This document shows positions 26,127 to 37,030 of a stretch of DNA of 64,000 nucleotides, piece after piece. Position 1 is the first letter of the stretch. Each line of letters begins with the position of its first letter. The DNA is taken from NCBI RefSeq assembly GCF_001522545.3, contig NC_031773.1:23918406-23982405 (forward strand), given 5' to 3'. The DNA comes from Parus major. Its lineage: Eukaryota; Chordata; Aves; Passeriformes; Paridae. The translations under genes were made by a program, and so were the position numbers. The notes below the pieces were generated by a model. That model was given only the letters and a program-made list of their open reading frames with translations, was not told the origin of the DNA and did not search any database.

Positions 26127-26486
26127 TCATGGGGCCAAGTTATCCTGTGATCTTGATTTTAATAACAGCTGGATCCTTCCCCTTGTCACACGCTGAGGCC
26201 AGGGCTCAAATACAAGCTCAGGTGTTCCCTCAGCTACTCCATCACTATATCCTTTCCTAAGGGGTGTGACTTTTTCAATAAATTGATCAGGCTCAGCAAG
26301 CTCTATGTCTAGATTGTAAATTATATTTGGAAACACCAGTAGTCCTTTTTGGCTTGGTATAATTGTAAGGAATTTGCTACTTTCTCTGTTTTCCTCATGG
26401 GGAACAGAGTTTAATAGTAAAGAAAGTCTGCTATGAAAATTGTGAAACATAATCAGAACAAGAAAAATTCCTGCAGTATTAATTAA
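26127..26486 (-). other. Exon-like open frame, unidentified
   Basis: A minus-strand frame is open from about 26486 down to a stop at 26127-26129. A methionine at 26450 gives 107 codons. The predicted peptide is hydrophilic and of balanced composition, with segments such as KGLLVFPNIIYNLDIELAEP and DQFIEKVTPLRKGYSDGVAE. It is not the Leu/Phe/Ser-rich translation that AT-rich DNA usually gives. I recognise no domain. There is no supported start context, no neighbouring exon and no homologue I can name. It could be a decayed exon, a relic of a retroposed gene, or chance; about one in four that it was ever coding. Confidence 0.2.
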
Positions 26487-26713
26487 AGAGGTGACAGGAG
26501 GAATGTCAGCAGTGGTTTAATGTTCAAACATCAACCTTCATTAATTCCCCCCACTAAACAATGTTTGTGCAATAAATAATAGTTAAAAAAGAATCAGGCA
26601 AAAGTAGAACTAATGCAGATTATGAGAGGTACGAATGTTTGGGAGGACCTTGGGAGCACCTTGAGGTTAGATGCTGTAAATATATTGCCAAAGCCAATAC
26701 TAAATCTAACACT

Positions 26714-26800
26714 ATTCATAGAACATCTCAAGTGGGAAGGATCCAGTAGAATCACCAAGTTCAATTCCTAAATACACAGCCATTCTGAATATTCACATTA
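26714..26800 (-). mobile_element. CR1 LINE fragment (short, diverged)
   Basis: Read on the plus strand, TTCATAGAACATCTCAAGTG followed by GGAAGGATCC and ACCAAGTTCAATTCCT is the reverse complement of a CR1 3' terminus, of the same subtype as the copy at 51.3-51.6 kb. The 3' end is at the left. Similarity fades after about 26770, so only a stub remains and the right boundary is approximate. Confidence 0.65.
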
Positions 26801-27918
26801 AGAATACTGTAGGACCCATTGCTGAAGTTGCAAAACTTCACCCAGTTTATAGTGACGGTGCAGCTGCTGTCGCAATTTAAATCTGTTTCTCACTCTCAGA
26901 GAAGCTCACTGTCACCCATGAAAGGGGGAACAAATACCACCTACGTATACACTAACTGAATGTGTTTATCTGAGTCTGTCAACTACATCAGAAATCAAGT
27001 TGCTAAATGCTGTGTTCAAAAAAATTTTGTGGATTTGTGACATTCCTTGGAAGGCTTTAGATCCATAAAGCAATGAATAAATTATAAGAAGACATAATTA
27101 TGGTATTTTCATCCCTGACAGATATAATTTTACTCCATAAGTACTGAAAAGAAAGCTGATGTTTTTCTCAGACCAACACTGCCAGATTTAAGAAAAAAAA
27201 AAAAGAAGAAAAAAAAACAAAAAAAGAAGGAACATGTCTTTGCTGAAAAATGACATATTTAGTAAATATTGTCCATGGTAATTGTTCCTGTGGGATCACA
27301 ACAGAAACATGTTTCAGATACTGTAACTACTGTATATTCAGAATGTATGAGCACTGTATATTCAGAGTCGATGATAATCTCTGTAATGTTTCTTATGAAG
27401 CTCCTTGTGGAGTCTCAAATGTAATTTTAATGGTATCCTGAAGAAAAAAAATAAAGAAGGTATAACACTCAAATTGGATTCCAGAGATAAGGTTAGTTAC
27501 TGAGGGTACAATTTACATCAGCTGAATTTAGCTGTCTAACATGCATGTATCTAATTTAGGCTCCCTTTGCACTCCTTCAAGGGAAGAACGCACCCCCAAA
27601 GGGAGAGCAATTCGACTCATTCTGACCACAGTTTTAGGACAGGATGACTACTAGAGAGGAAAAAACAGATAATAAAAACAGCAACCTGAATTCTAGGCAG
27701 GAAACACAGGGAAAGTGTATTGGCTCTTGATTTATATTGCATATTTGCACATGAAAACAGATGAATAAAATGTGAGCTTTCCAAACATCTCTAGGGATTT
27801 CCCCCACATCTGCTGGAAATCACTAGGAGGTGGCTCCACACGGAGTGTTTCAGTCTGAGGCTTCAAATCAACCCTGTATCTCTGTTCAGCGAATCCTGTA
27901 GCATATATGTAAATCTTC
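26801..27918. other. Gene-free stretch
   Basis: No gene seen. It contains an A-rich run at about 27191-27230 and a 24-bp imperfect tandem pair at 27329-27376. A short TTAGGC-type segment near 27530-27565 resembles the eroded palindromic repeats described just downstream. Confidence 0.4.
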
Positions 27919-28070
27919 AAGCTTAAATCCCATTAACATCAAAGGGATGTAAGCATGCACTTAAATGTTTTGCTGAACTGGTACCCTTGGCCCCACTCCA
28001 GCAAAACATGTAAGCGTGTGCTTAACTTTTAAGAATGTTAACCCTGTTAACTTCTATAGAGTTGATTTTC
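27919..28070. repeat. Eroded palindromic interspersed repeat, probably ancient amniote
   Basis: A 26-bp arm at 27950-27975 (TAAGCATGCAC then TTAAATGTTTTGCTG) is the imperfect reverse complement of 27999-28024 (CAGCAAAACATG then TAAGCGTGTGCTTA); about 21 of 26 positions pair across a 23-base spacer. The flanks carry CCCATTAACATCAAAGGGAT and a similar decayed block to the right. I recall this pattern, TTAAGCA(Y)GTGCTTAA next to CCCATTGACTTCAATGGG, from old non-autonomous elements shared by reptiles, birds and mammals, but I cannot name the family with certainty. The inverted arms are seen directly; the family assignment is from memory and inference. Confidence 0.5.
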
Positions 28071-31000
28071 TACAGTTTCCTGAAGTAAAACACACATTTC
28101 AATGCTTTGCCAAGTCACTATCTTAATAAAGATGCAATGCCTGTATCTTATCAGCATTACAAGCCTCAGCTAAATTAGTCATACTTAAGCACAAAGAGTA
28201 GAGCTATGTATGCTGTGAGGAGAAGAAATCCATTAGAAATGCCTAACCAAATGGTAAATACTGAAAACTAAGTACTTAAAAAAACGGATTCCAAAATAAT
28301 GTAAACCAAACTAAAGCCTTGGTTCATCCAGGTCTCAAGCATTTGATGTCTTTTAAGCACATTGCTGTTTATTCCTACATTTAGGCATGTGCCTAAGCAC
28401 CATGATTTGGCCCATCAGTGCACACCTTCCCTTTTATATGTTAGCTAAAGTAAAATCCTCTGGCTTTTATATATCACATTGCTTTGCCTAAGATATCAGA
28501 CAAGCTGCTCTACTCTGCAGTAGAAAGTGCACAATAAATCCAGACATAAAAATCAATAGAAACATTTAAACCTGAGAGGCTGTAGAAGTGCCCATTGGAA
28601 AAAGTCAAATGGTAAAAAAAAATTAATCTCACGTTACTATGAGCCATAGTTTGCTATAGCAGGCAAAGAATTGTTCATATTTGTGTGTATTCATATACTT
28701 TTCACAGGAAAAAGCTTTGCTAAAATAAGCAGTACACAGTTTTTTATGTATATTCCTAGATTTTTCACATTTACACTTTGCTATGCAAACGAAGTTTTAT
28801 ACAATTGTCTGCAGTATGCCACACAAGCAAGTTACTTTTCTTCATAGATTTTGAATTTTATTGAAGTAGTGTGATTCACTTAAAAATTAGGCAAGTATAA
28901 TATGTTCAGTACAATGACTAATGTTGTATATATTTACAAAATAGTCACAGGGCTATGCTTTGTTTATGCACAATGGCACCCTGTTTTCTAAATATATCAT
29001 AGGTTTATGTTACCGTAATGATGCATTCTTCCTCAGCTATTAATCTAAACTGCAGAGTACATGTATATTTAATAATCTTCAGAAATTCTGTAAGACTTAT
29101 TTACATTTTCTATCCATCCTGCAGCTTAAAAGACCTCCTAATATTGGCCACTGATCCTATACCATCACAATGCTTTAATATATGCAAAAAAGATTAAACA
29201 ACAGTATGAGATGAGTGAAATCAGGTCTCAAAATGCCAGTAAGGATGTTTTGCCCTTAAATTTATATTCTAAACCAATGCTATTTTTCATCTTTGACAGT
29301 GCAGTGAACTGATGTCATCATATTTAAAATATCTGAAGTGGTGAATATTATATACTGATGTGTAATGACATTTTTTCCAGTAATCTGAACATCAAACCAT
29401 AAGAATAAAGAAAAAAGCCCAGGAAAATGAGCAAATTGATCATAATAGCAGTCCCTTATAAATAAATTTGGTGTTTACTTGAAAAATTAGTTAATAGAAA
29501 CTTACAATATATAGTGTTCTTTTCATCACTTGCAACATATGTTTAGAAATTGATAAATATTTATCTTTTATCATAATAATTCACAACTCAGTAGAAAAAC
29601 TGCAATTTCTTTAGTTATATTTTTTCCATCCATATGGCATGCTAAAAGAAACACGATTTGTTTAAAATAATATTTTATTATTAACAGGAATCTGATAAAA
29701 AACAACCTAGGAAAAGGTATGAAAATAAATGTATAAAAAAATCTGAAAGAAAAAGCACAGATGTTATAATATCGTCATTTAGAATCTATGAAATGAAATG
29801 CATTTTTAAAGACAAAGTTAATGCCTCCCTTTGAAATCCTCATGTTAAAATCAAAAACACAACTTTAATGGAAGACAGACATAGGTACTGTATGAAGAAT
29901 TACAGCTTAGAAAATTAATAAAAATAGTATCTAAAACAGTATTAGTAAGATATGAAGCTCATTCATTAATGGTCTCTGTGATAATATATCACTGAAAATG
30001 TTGCATGAAGGACAGTCTTTGATAGGATTATGTACAGTATAATAGCAAGATATTGAAATTAAAATTCACTGAGAAGATACATCTTGTGAACTGAAGGGTA
30101 AGAAGATAATAATGGTAACATTAATAATAATAAATAACAAGTATAAAATGATTCACATAAATAGAATTTCCATCAGCTTCCATTATGGTAATTATGAGAA
30201 TGATAAAGTAATAATCTACAGTAAATAGCTAATTTTTATTGATTCACTGTTTAATTTCTTTTTTTAAAGGGCTTTAGAATCACTGTCAATAACAATAAAG
30301 TACACACGAACAAAAGTTATGTAGAGAATAAATGATGAAAACAGTATTGTGTAATCTGTTTCTAAATAATCTTTTGGAGATATTTATCTTGTTTTGTGGC
30401 TGCAAAGAAAAATTCTTGAAAGAATTTATCCACCTATTTCATGAGCACTGTCAGATTTCTTTGACAGATGATTATGAGAGTTCCAGAGACATATCGGGAA
30501 AATTTAGAAATTTTGGGATCTGGCTTTTTAATTATGCTTCTCTGTAAGATGTCATCAATGGCATCTAGGAAGAAAAAACAGGCCCAGGAAGAAGAAAAAA
30601 CCTGTCTACAGCAGCCAACAGCAAAATTAGCACAAAAGGCAATGAAAAGGTCAAGGCAGAAGCCAAATAGGAGAAATTATAAGGAACTAACTGTAATGCT
30701 GAGCAAATATATCCTAGAATTTAGCATACATGTACCAAACAAACCACCTGCATGGCAGTAAGGTGTAGCTCAAATGTTAGGACAGGCAAAAGAAAGATGG
30801 GACTTTATATGAATAATTGAAGTGATGATCATATAATGCCATTCAATGTCCAATTTCAACAGCTTTTGAATTCATAGAATAGGGAATAGCTTGTGCTATG
30901 CCTAAAAAAAGCCGAATAATGTAGTCCCGAGAGAAAGACTACATTTTAATTCGTAAAGATTTTCTCTTTAGTTTTTTTAATATATTCATCATCATAGCAG

Positions 31001-31989
31001 TGTCTTTTGATAATTAATAATGTAGATGGCCTTTGATAACCACATATGAGTATTTTTATAGTCTGTTTTCTTTCAAATTAAAAGGGATTTTAGATAATAT
31101 CAACCTTCATTGTACACTGTGATTTTACTTTTGCCTTGTGTGTTGCTGAGTTTTGCAGGCCACTGGACAAGAAACCATTTCACATAGTTGAGTAAATTAA
31201 TGTTACAAGAGGGTTCTTCTTGTAAGCAGCCATCTGCCTCAAACTTATATATTATAATACTGAACAATGTTATTTTCACTATGCAATGCTGAACATACTT
31301 CAATGTTTTCCCTTTTCCTTAAAGAGAAGAAGGAATTGGGGAAAAAAAAAAAAAAAAAGAAATTCCAGGTTGACTATAGGAAAACAGCAGAAACTCAGTG
31401 TGGGTCTCTCTCCTTCTGACAGCTTAAATTCATGTACTTCTCATAATGGCACATGGCCATACTGGCATCAAGAACAGAGCAAACAATGACTGTTGCACTC
31501 CAGATGTTTGATGTCCTCATGAGCTATTTTATTCCTCCGAGGGGATGGACTCAAAAATCTGAGGTCTGGCTAAAAATCTGGCCTTCATATTGTCGTTATG
31601 TCAGTTAGATAGGAAACATATAAAAGGTTCCTACTTAAGTGGGAGAAACTGGCAATAATTTGATGTGTTTGATATAGTTGTAAGTGCAGCAAAAGGATGC
31701 CTCACCTTGAGGGCAGATGTCAATACTATGATATACACATGATAAAAAGCAAAATGTTCTTATTGGTATGGAAAAACAACATGAGGTATGTAACAGTATT
31801 CTTTAATTATTTTTTTTGTGGGAGAGTAGATATTCTCCCACTGCATCCATTTCCAGGAGGGGACAGTTGACACACGATGCCAAGTCCTAGGAGAAGACAG
31901 AGGGGATTCTGTGCACAGAGAGAGAGAAAATGTCTGTCTTACACAGTTAAGAAGGGAAATGGGTACCTGGGATAAAAGTAGAATATGTC
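28071..31989. other. Gene-free stretch, very AT-rich
   Basis: About 3.9 kb with no gene or RNA gene seen. A near-palindrome TTAGGCATGTGCCTAA at 28381-28396 probably belongs to the same class of old repeats as 27919-28070. The part from 28.9 to 30.3 kb is strongly AT-rich. A 17-base A-tract lies at 31342-31358 and a short (AG)n at 31916-31927. Open frames near 30332-30761 are unrecognised and probably chance. Confidence 0.4.
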
Positions 31990-32010
31990 CATATATATAT
32001 ATATGTACAT

Positions 32011-32046
<36 letters not shown>
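31990..32046. repeat. (AT)n microsatellite
   Basis: Two AT runs (about 6 and 14 units) separated by GTACATGTTT. It is self-complementary, so it can extrude as a cruciform and is likely polymorphic. Confidence 0.95.
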
Positions 32047-32049
<3 letters not shown>

Positions 32050-32518
32050 TGTATGTAAGCAAGAACATATCAGAATGTCTATTTATATGTGATATAATAG
32101 TAGTAAGAGAGGAACTTTGTGAAATTAACAAGTTATATAATGAAAGTAATAAATAAAATTTAAGTTTTCAAAAAAATGATCCATAGAAATCCTGAGGTAT
32201 TTTTAGAGATGCGCAGGATGAGATTACTTAGGTGAATTACAAAAATCACCACAGTAGCATTGCAATAGATAAAACATTGCAAAGAGCACAAAATTCCATG
32301 TATGACTTTCAGTGCACAAACCAGTGGCTGTTGGGACAAAAAATTCCCTTTGGGGATTCATGTTTATTCATCTGTTCTAGTTTAGGACATCATCCTAACA
32401 CCGTCTGTTAGGAGCTTCTCAAACCTCCATCTGAAAGATGTAGTATTAAGCCCTCCCGGAAAATGGATCACCAAAAACCTTAACTATTTTTCTTAGCCAT
32501 TATTAATAGAATTAATAT

Positions 32519-32985
32519 TATTCATAGAATGGTTTGGGTTGGAAGGGATCCTAAAGATCAGCTAGTTCCACCCTCCCCACCAAAGACAGGGACACCTTCC
32601 ACTACACCTGGCTGCTCAGAGCCCCGTCCAACCTGGCCTTGAACACTGCCAGGGATGGGGCAGCCACAGCCTCCCTGGACAACCTGTCCCAGAGCCTCAC
32701 CACCCTTACAGTAAGGAAATTCTTCCAATATCTAATCTACCCTTTAAAGCATTCCCCCTTGTCCTGTCATTACATGCCCTTGTAAAAAGTTCCCTCTCCA
32801 TCTCTCCTGGAGAATCCTTTTGTTGCTGGAATGCTGCTCTAAGGTCTTATGGAGCCTCTATGCTCTCATGGAGCCTTCTCTCCTCCAGCCTGAACAATTC
32901 TCTCAGCCCATCTAAACTGGAGGGGTGTTTCAGCCCACTGATCTTCTTTGTGGCCATCCTTAGGACTCAATCCAGCAGGTTCACA
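32519..32985 (-). mobile_element. CR1 LINE retroposon, 5'-truncated 3' end
   Basis: The longest of the well-preserved CR1 copies here. On the plus strand it begins with the reverse-complemented 3' terminus (TTCATAGAATGGTTTGGGTT then GGAAGGGATC). It continues through CACCTGGCTGCTCAGAGCCC, the block with GGGGCAGCCACAGCCTCCCT, and TTCTCTCCTCCAGCCTGAAC, and stops near CAATCCAGCAGGTTCACA. The order and wording match the 3' several hundred bases of avian CR1 in reverse orientation. The reverse transcriptase and endonuclease regions are missing, so it is a dead copy. It looks less diverged than the copy at 57.1 kb. Confidence 0.92.
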
Positions 32986-35900
32986 TTTTAATATTTGCTT
33001 TGATTTCCCATAAACTTAAAAGAGAATAATTTGACTCCAGCTCCTATTAGCTAGCTTCCTTTTAAATTTTTTATTATAATTTTTTAATCTGCTTTGTGGA
33101 CATTTTCCTGAAGTAAGGAACATGGGACTATGACCTTTGTAAATATCTCTGCCAGGTGACAGTGATTGTTCTGATAATTATTCATTATTCAAGACCATAA
33201 GAATAATTGCTGCTTTCAAATATCCTGCAAATCATAAATGCTTATATGAGGACTTTCCCTAGGCAAGCTTCCACAATGGTTTTCCAGAATGTTATTTCCA
33301 AATTGAGAGTTTTGATAAATTCATTTCTTCCTGTCCTGAATTCAATTATCCTAAAAAGTACAAGGGTGGTGATTCTTGAGTGGATTTTACTCTATTTTCA
33401 GGTAGGACATTCACTTATGAAGTGGGTGGGAGTCCAAGGACTGGGTGTCTATTGCATCCAAGAGCTAATGCATGAAAAAAATTGAGTGTGAATAAGTATG
33501 CAAGATTATACACACTATAAATGGGGCATGCAATTTTAAAATAAAAACTTAAAATTCTGCTGTTCAGGCTATTGTTAGTTAGATCATTTAAATCTATTAA
33601 AAAATAACTACTGAATTCAATCTGTTCCTTCTTCCAGGCTTTATTTCTGTTGATGATTTCTTGTAAAAGTACAATGATCTCAGTTATATGATTGCTCTAC
33701 CCTTTAGTCTCAAAGCATTGTGTAAAATATAATGCAGTACAGATGTCAACCTAAGAACTAAATAGCTTATATTTCTTAAGAACCATGAAAAAATATTAAC
33801 ACTGTAGAAACAATAGTTCAGTAATTACTTTTTGCTGTGAAGTGAGGTTAGGCATTTATCCTTATAGATCCCTAATACACTTAAAGTCAGCACTGCCCCT
33901 GTGGTCCTTTTACCTTTGTTGATAAATGTATTGTACAGGATACCTTGTATGACCACTACAGTATTTGAGGTCATGCTAGGCTGTTAGCACAAATGGTGTG
34001 AACAATAGTTTATATGCCACTTAACTCCTTGGGAGAAACAGTTAACCTTGCCAGAGAGGACAGATCAGTCATGTATAGTTATTAAAGTCTAGAAGGTTTT
34101 GTTATGCCCTGAAATACTTTTATAGAACTACAATACTCTGGTACGAGCTTTACCAAGTAGGGAAGCAACAAAGTCAAGAATTATCTTTGCTACCTTTGAA
34201 AAGGATGTTCAAAGTTTTCTAAAAAATATTTTACCAGACATACTTTTGAAATGCACACAAATTTTGATATACTAAATCACTAGAATTTCTGAACAAGACT
34301 AACCAGGTAACTGTATATTAAGTCACTGTCTTTAAACAAAGTTTATAAAAATAAATTGTGAATTTGGTGGCCTTGAAATGGACAGTCAACAACAAAACCC
34401 TTAGATCTTCTTGATTATAGTTTTCTAAATAAAGATCAAACATCTGAAATGACACAGATCTTCATCATAATTAAATTTTGTTTAACAATTAACCATAAAA
34501 ATACCTTTCAAGCAAATATCCTCTTCCAGAATTTCTCATGAATAGAAATGACAGAGTGAACAAAGAATAAAACCCAGTAGGAGGTTACTGAGGACTTATC
34601 AGGTATTCTACATACAGATGGCAATGACACTGCTGTTAACACAGATGACCCAGCTTCATGACATAATGTGCTGCTTCTACATTGTTGTTTATTCCAGTGG
34701 ATTGATTGTCAAATCCAACAAATTTTTGTCACTTTTAGAAAACACAAAGCTGAAGGCAGCCTCATCTCTTTCCAGTTCAGGCATAGAACCCTGTCAGTCC
34801 CTGTACGTGCATGTGCATATGTATGCATCCAAAAGCCATTAACCACCACTGGATCTTTACATTTCAAGGGTTAATTCAGAATGTTAGTGCAGCTGTCTTA
34901 GTCTGGCCTGCATTTTCAATTTAGCACACTCACATTAGTCACTTCTTCTCCTCAAGCTTTGGTTTAATACCCGTGTATGGAAATGAACAGGTGCTACCCC
35001 AGGCAGGGTGTGAGGTTACACAGTGGTCTCCTCCCTTGGCCAGCCAATCTGCCACATACCACATGCCTCATCCATGCTGCACTGCTTCCACCCCTCCTTC
35101 CCAGGGTGGACCTGTCTCTGATTCTGCCTGGATTGTTGATACCCAACTCTGTACCTGAGGTGACAAAGACTCACTCAGCTTTGTGGAAACTCCTTCCACT
35201 GACACGCTGACGTCCTGTGCAAGCATGGGAACTCTCAACATCAGCTTTCATGTCCCTGAACAGGAAACTCTTCCATATTCCAGGGTAAAAGGGAACAAAC
35301 ACATTCCATAATGAGCATTTAGGGGGAAAAAAAAATATTTCTAGCTGTGTCTTCAAATACTCATCTTCATGGAAGTATTTAATAGCCCATGTACATACTT
35401 TCCGACCAAGAACTATTACCTCATTAACTAAGAATATTTACTGTGTCTTCAAGAGAAGGACATGGAGAGCATTGAGAACAAGAAGAAATCAGATTGCTAC
35501 CACTGCCTTTTAAAATCTCCTAACTAGCAAAATTAAACCGTGTCTCTTTATTTATTTATTGCACTTGTAAAAAGATTAATGGGGATGTGATTCCTTCAGG
35601 CTTTTACATATAACCCCATCACACAAAGAACAAAATTACACACTGCAGCAAATGATCTAAATTAGCTACATTTATTTAAATAACTGCTATGGAGGAAACA
35701 ATAAATCAACAAGAATCCTCACAAAAATGTGTTTACAAAGTGTCTTATAATTTGTTTTAGCTAGGACACAGACTTCTAGCTCTTAGCTAAGCTTACTTCT
35801 AACAGTCTATTATCATATCAACTGTTAATGAGTGTTTGCTATAGCAAAGCATTTCTTAGCAAAAGAAGACTATATGTAACTTCTGTCTTACTGTCCTTTA

Positions 35901-36839
35901 AGATATAGCTGGCAGCTCTACAAGAAACAGATTTTCCTAAAAAACATTTTGTTAAAGGCTTCTAATAACTTGTGAGACAATCAAAATTAACAGACAGTGC
36001 TTTGTTAAATCAGAAAAAGTGATTACTTGAATGGTCATAATCATGCAATTATCTCATCTTCACTCTTTTTGAAGACTGTATCTATATCGACTCCCATATC
36101 AGGAGTGAGTAGGGGGAGCTCTAATGCTGAACCTGTGATGTATTCATAAATCAGTACTTTCAGAGCCTGTCATGGGCTCCATAATGAGGGTCATTATTCA
36201 GGCAGAGTGTCAAAACTACTATCAAAGGACCTTCTCAGAATCACAATCATTCTGTTTCTTGTTAAATAAGCAATGTAGTACACAAAAATGGCAAACAAGA
36301 AGCAGGTCAATTTGATACAGTATGAGGGCACAGAGACCTCTAGAGTAATTTACCCTGTGGGAATTCTGATGGTTTGTGAGATAAATTATATACACCCTCA
36401 GAAATGATTAATGGTAATAAAATCCCAGGAATATTTTCAGGAAAAAAAAGTCCATATGTACATATGGCAACTTCAGTAACAAAAAAGACATTTTCTAAAG
36501 CGGAACACTTAAAGAAAATTATTATTAGAACTGCAAGTAGCTCTCAGGAAAGCTACTAAATCTTATTACAAAGTTGGCAGCATTCTGTGGAAATGCTTTA
36601 TTTCCATTTGCTGAAAGAGTTTTTTTTTTTTTAAATAACCCAAACCTAGAGCTTTTCTGAATTAAAAAGAAAGGAGATAAAGGTGGGGGAAAAAAGGAAT
36701 GACAAATTGTAAAAGATTTACTGAGACAAGCTATTTTTTACTTAATTTTATTATAACCAAAATGAGATACAAAAGGAATTATTAACAGAATATCATCTGG
36801 ACATTTGACCACAATGGCAATACATGCAAATTATTGGTA
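32986..36839. other. Gene-free stretch
   Basis: About 3.9 kb with no supported gene. The block 34975-35215 is GC-richer than its surroundings and carries overlapping plus-strand frames of 60-77 codons that I do not recognise. No transposon identified. Confidence 0.4.
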
Positions 36840-37030
36840 AGTGATTAAAGGCTGTATTCAAATCACATAGCATAGGTGCCTAAATTAGGCATTGGCATTA
36901 CTTCCCTTCTTTCACTTTAGGGAACAAGAATATAATAGCCCTACATGCAAAGTAGTCTGAATTGCCCAATCCCACTTGAACTAAAACATTACATTAGTAA
37001 TGGGTAAATTAGGCACCAGTGAAGGCAGTC
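36840..37030. repeat. Eroded inverted-repeat element, probably ancient
   Basis: GGTGCCTAAATTA at 36875-36887 pairs with TAAATTAGGCACC at 37005-37017 (12 of 13 positions), bracketing about 117 bases. TAAATTAGGCA also occurs as a direct repeat at 36881-36891 and 37005-37015. The TTAGGCACC / GGTGCCTAA motif resembles very old amniote palindromic elements of the same general style as 27919-28070. Family not named; likely a relic of a non-autonomous DNA transposon. Confidence 0.4.

Noticed and set aside
31760..32156. Overlapping frames on both strands with IYIYIYIY runs
   Set aside because: They owe their length to the (AT)n microsatellite, which has no stop in that phase.
34618..35210. Overlapping plus-strand frames in a GC-richer block
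   Set aside because: Several short frames in different phases, no recognisable product and no transcript signals.
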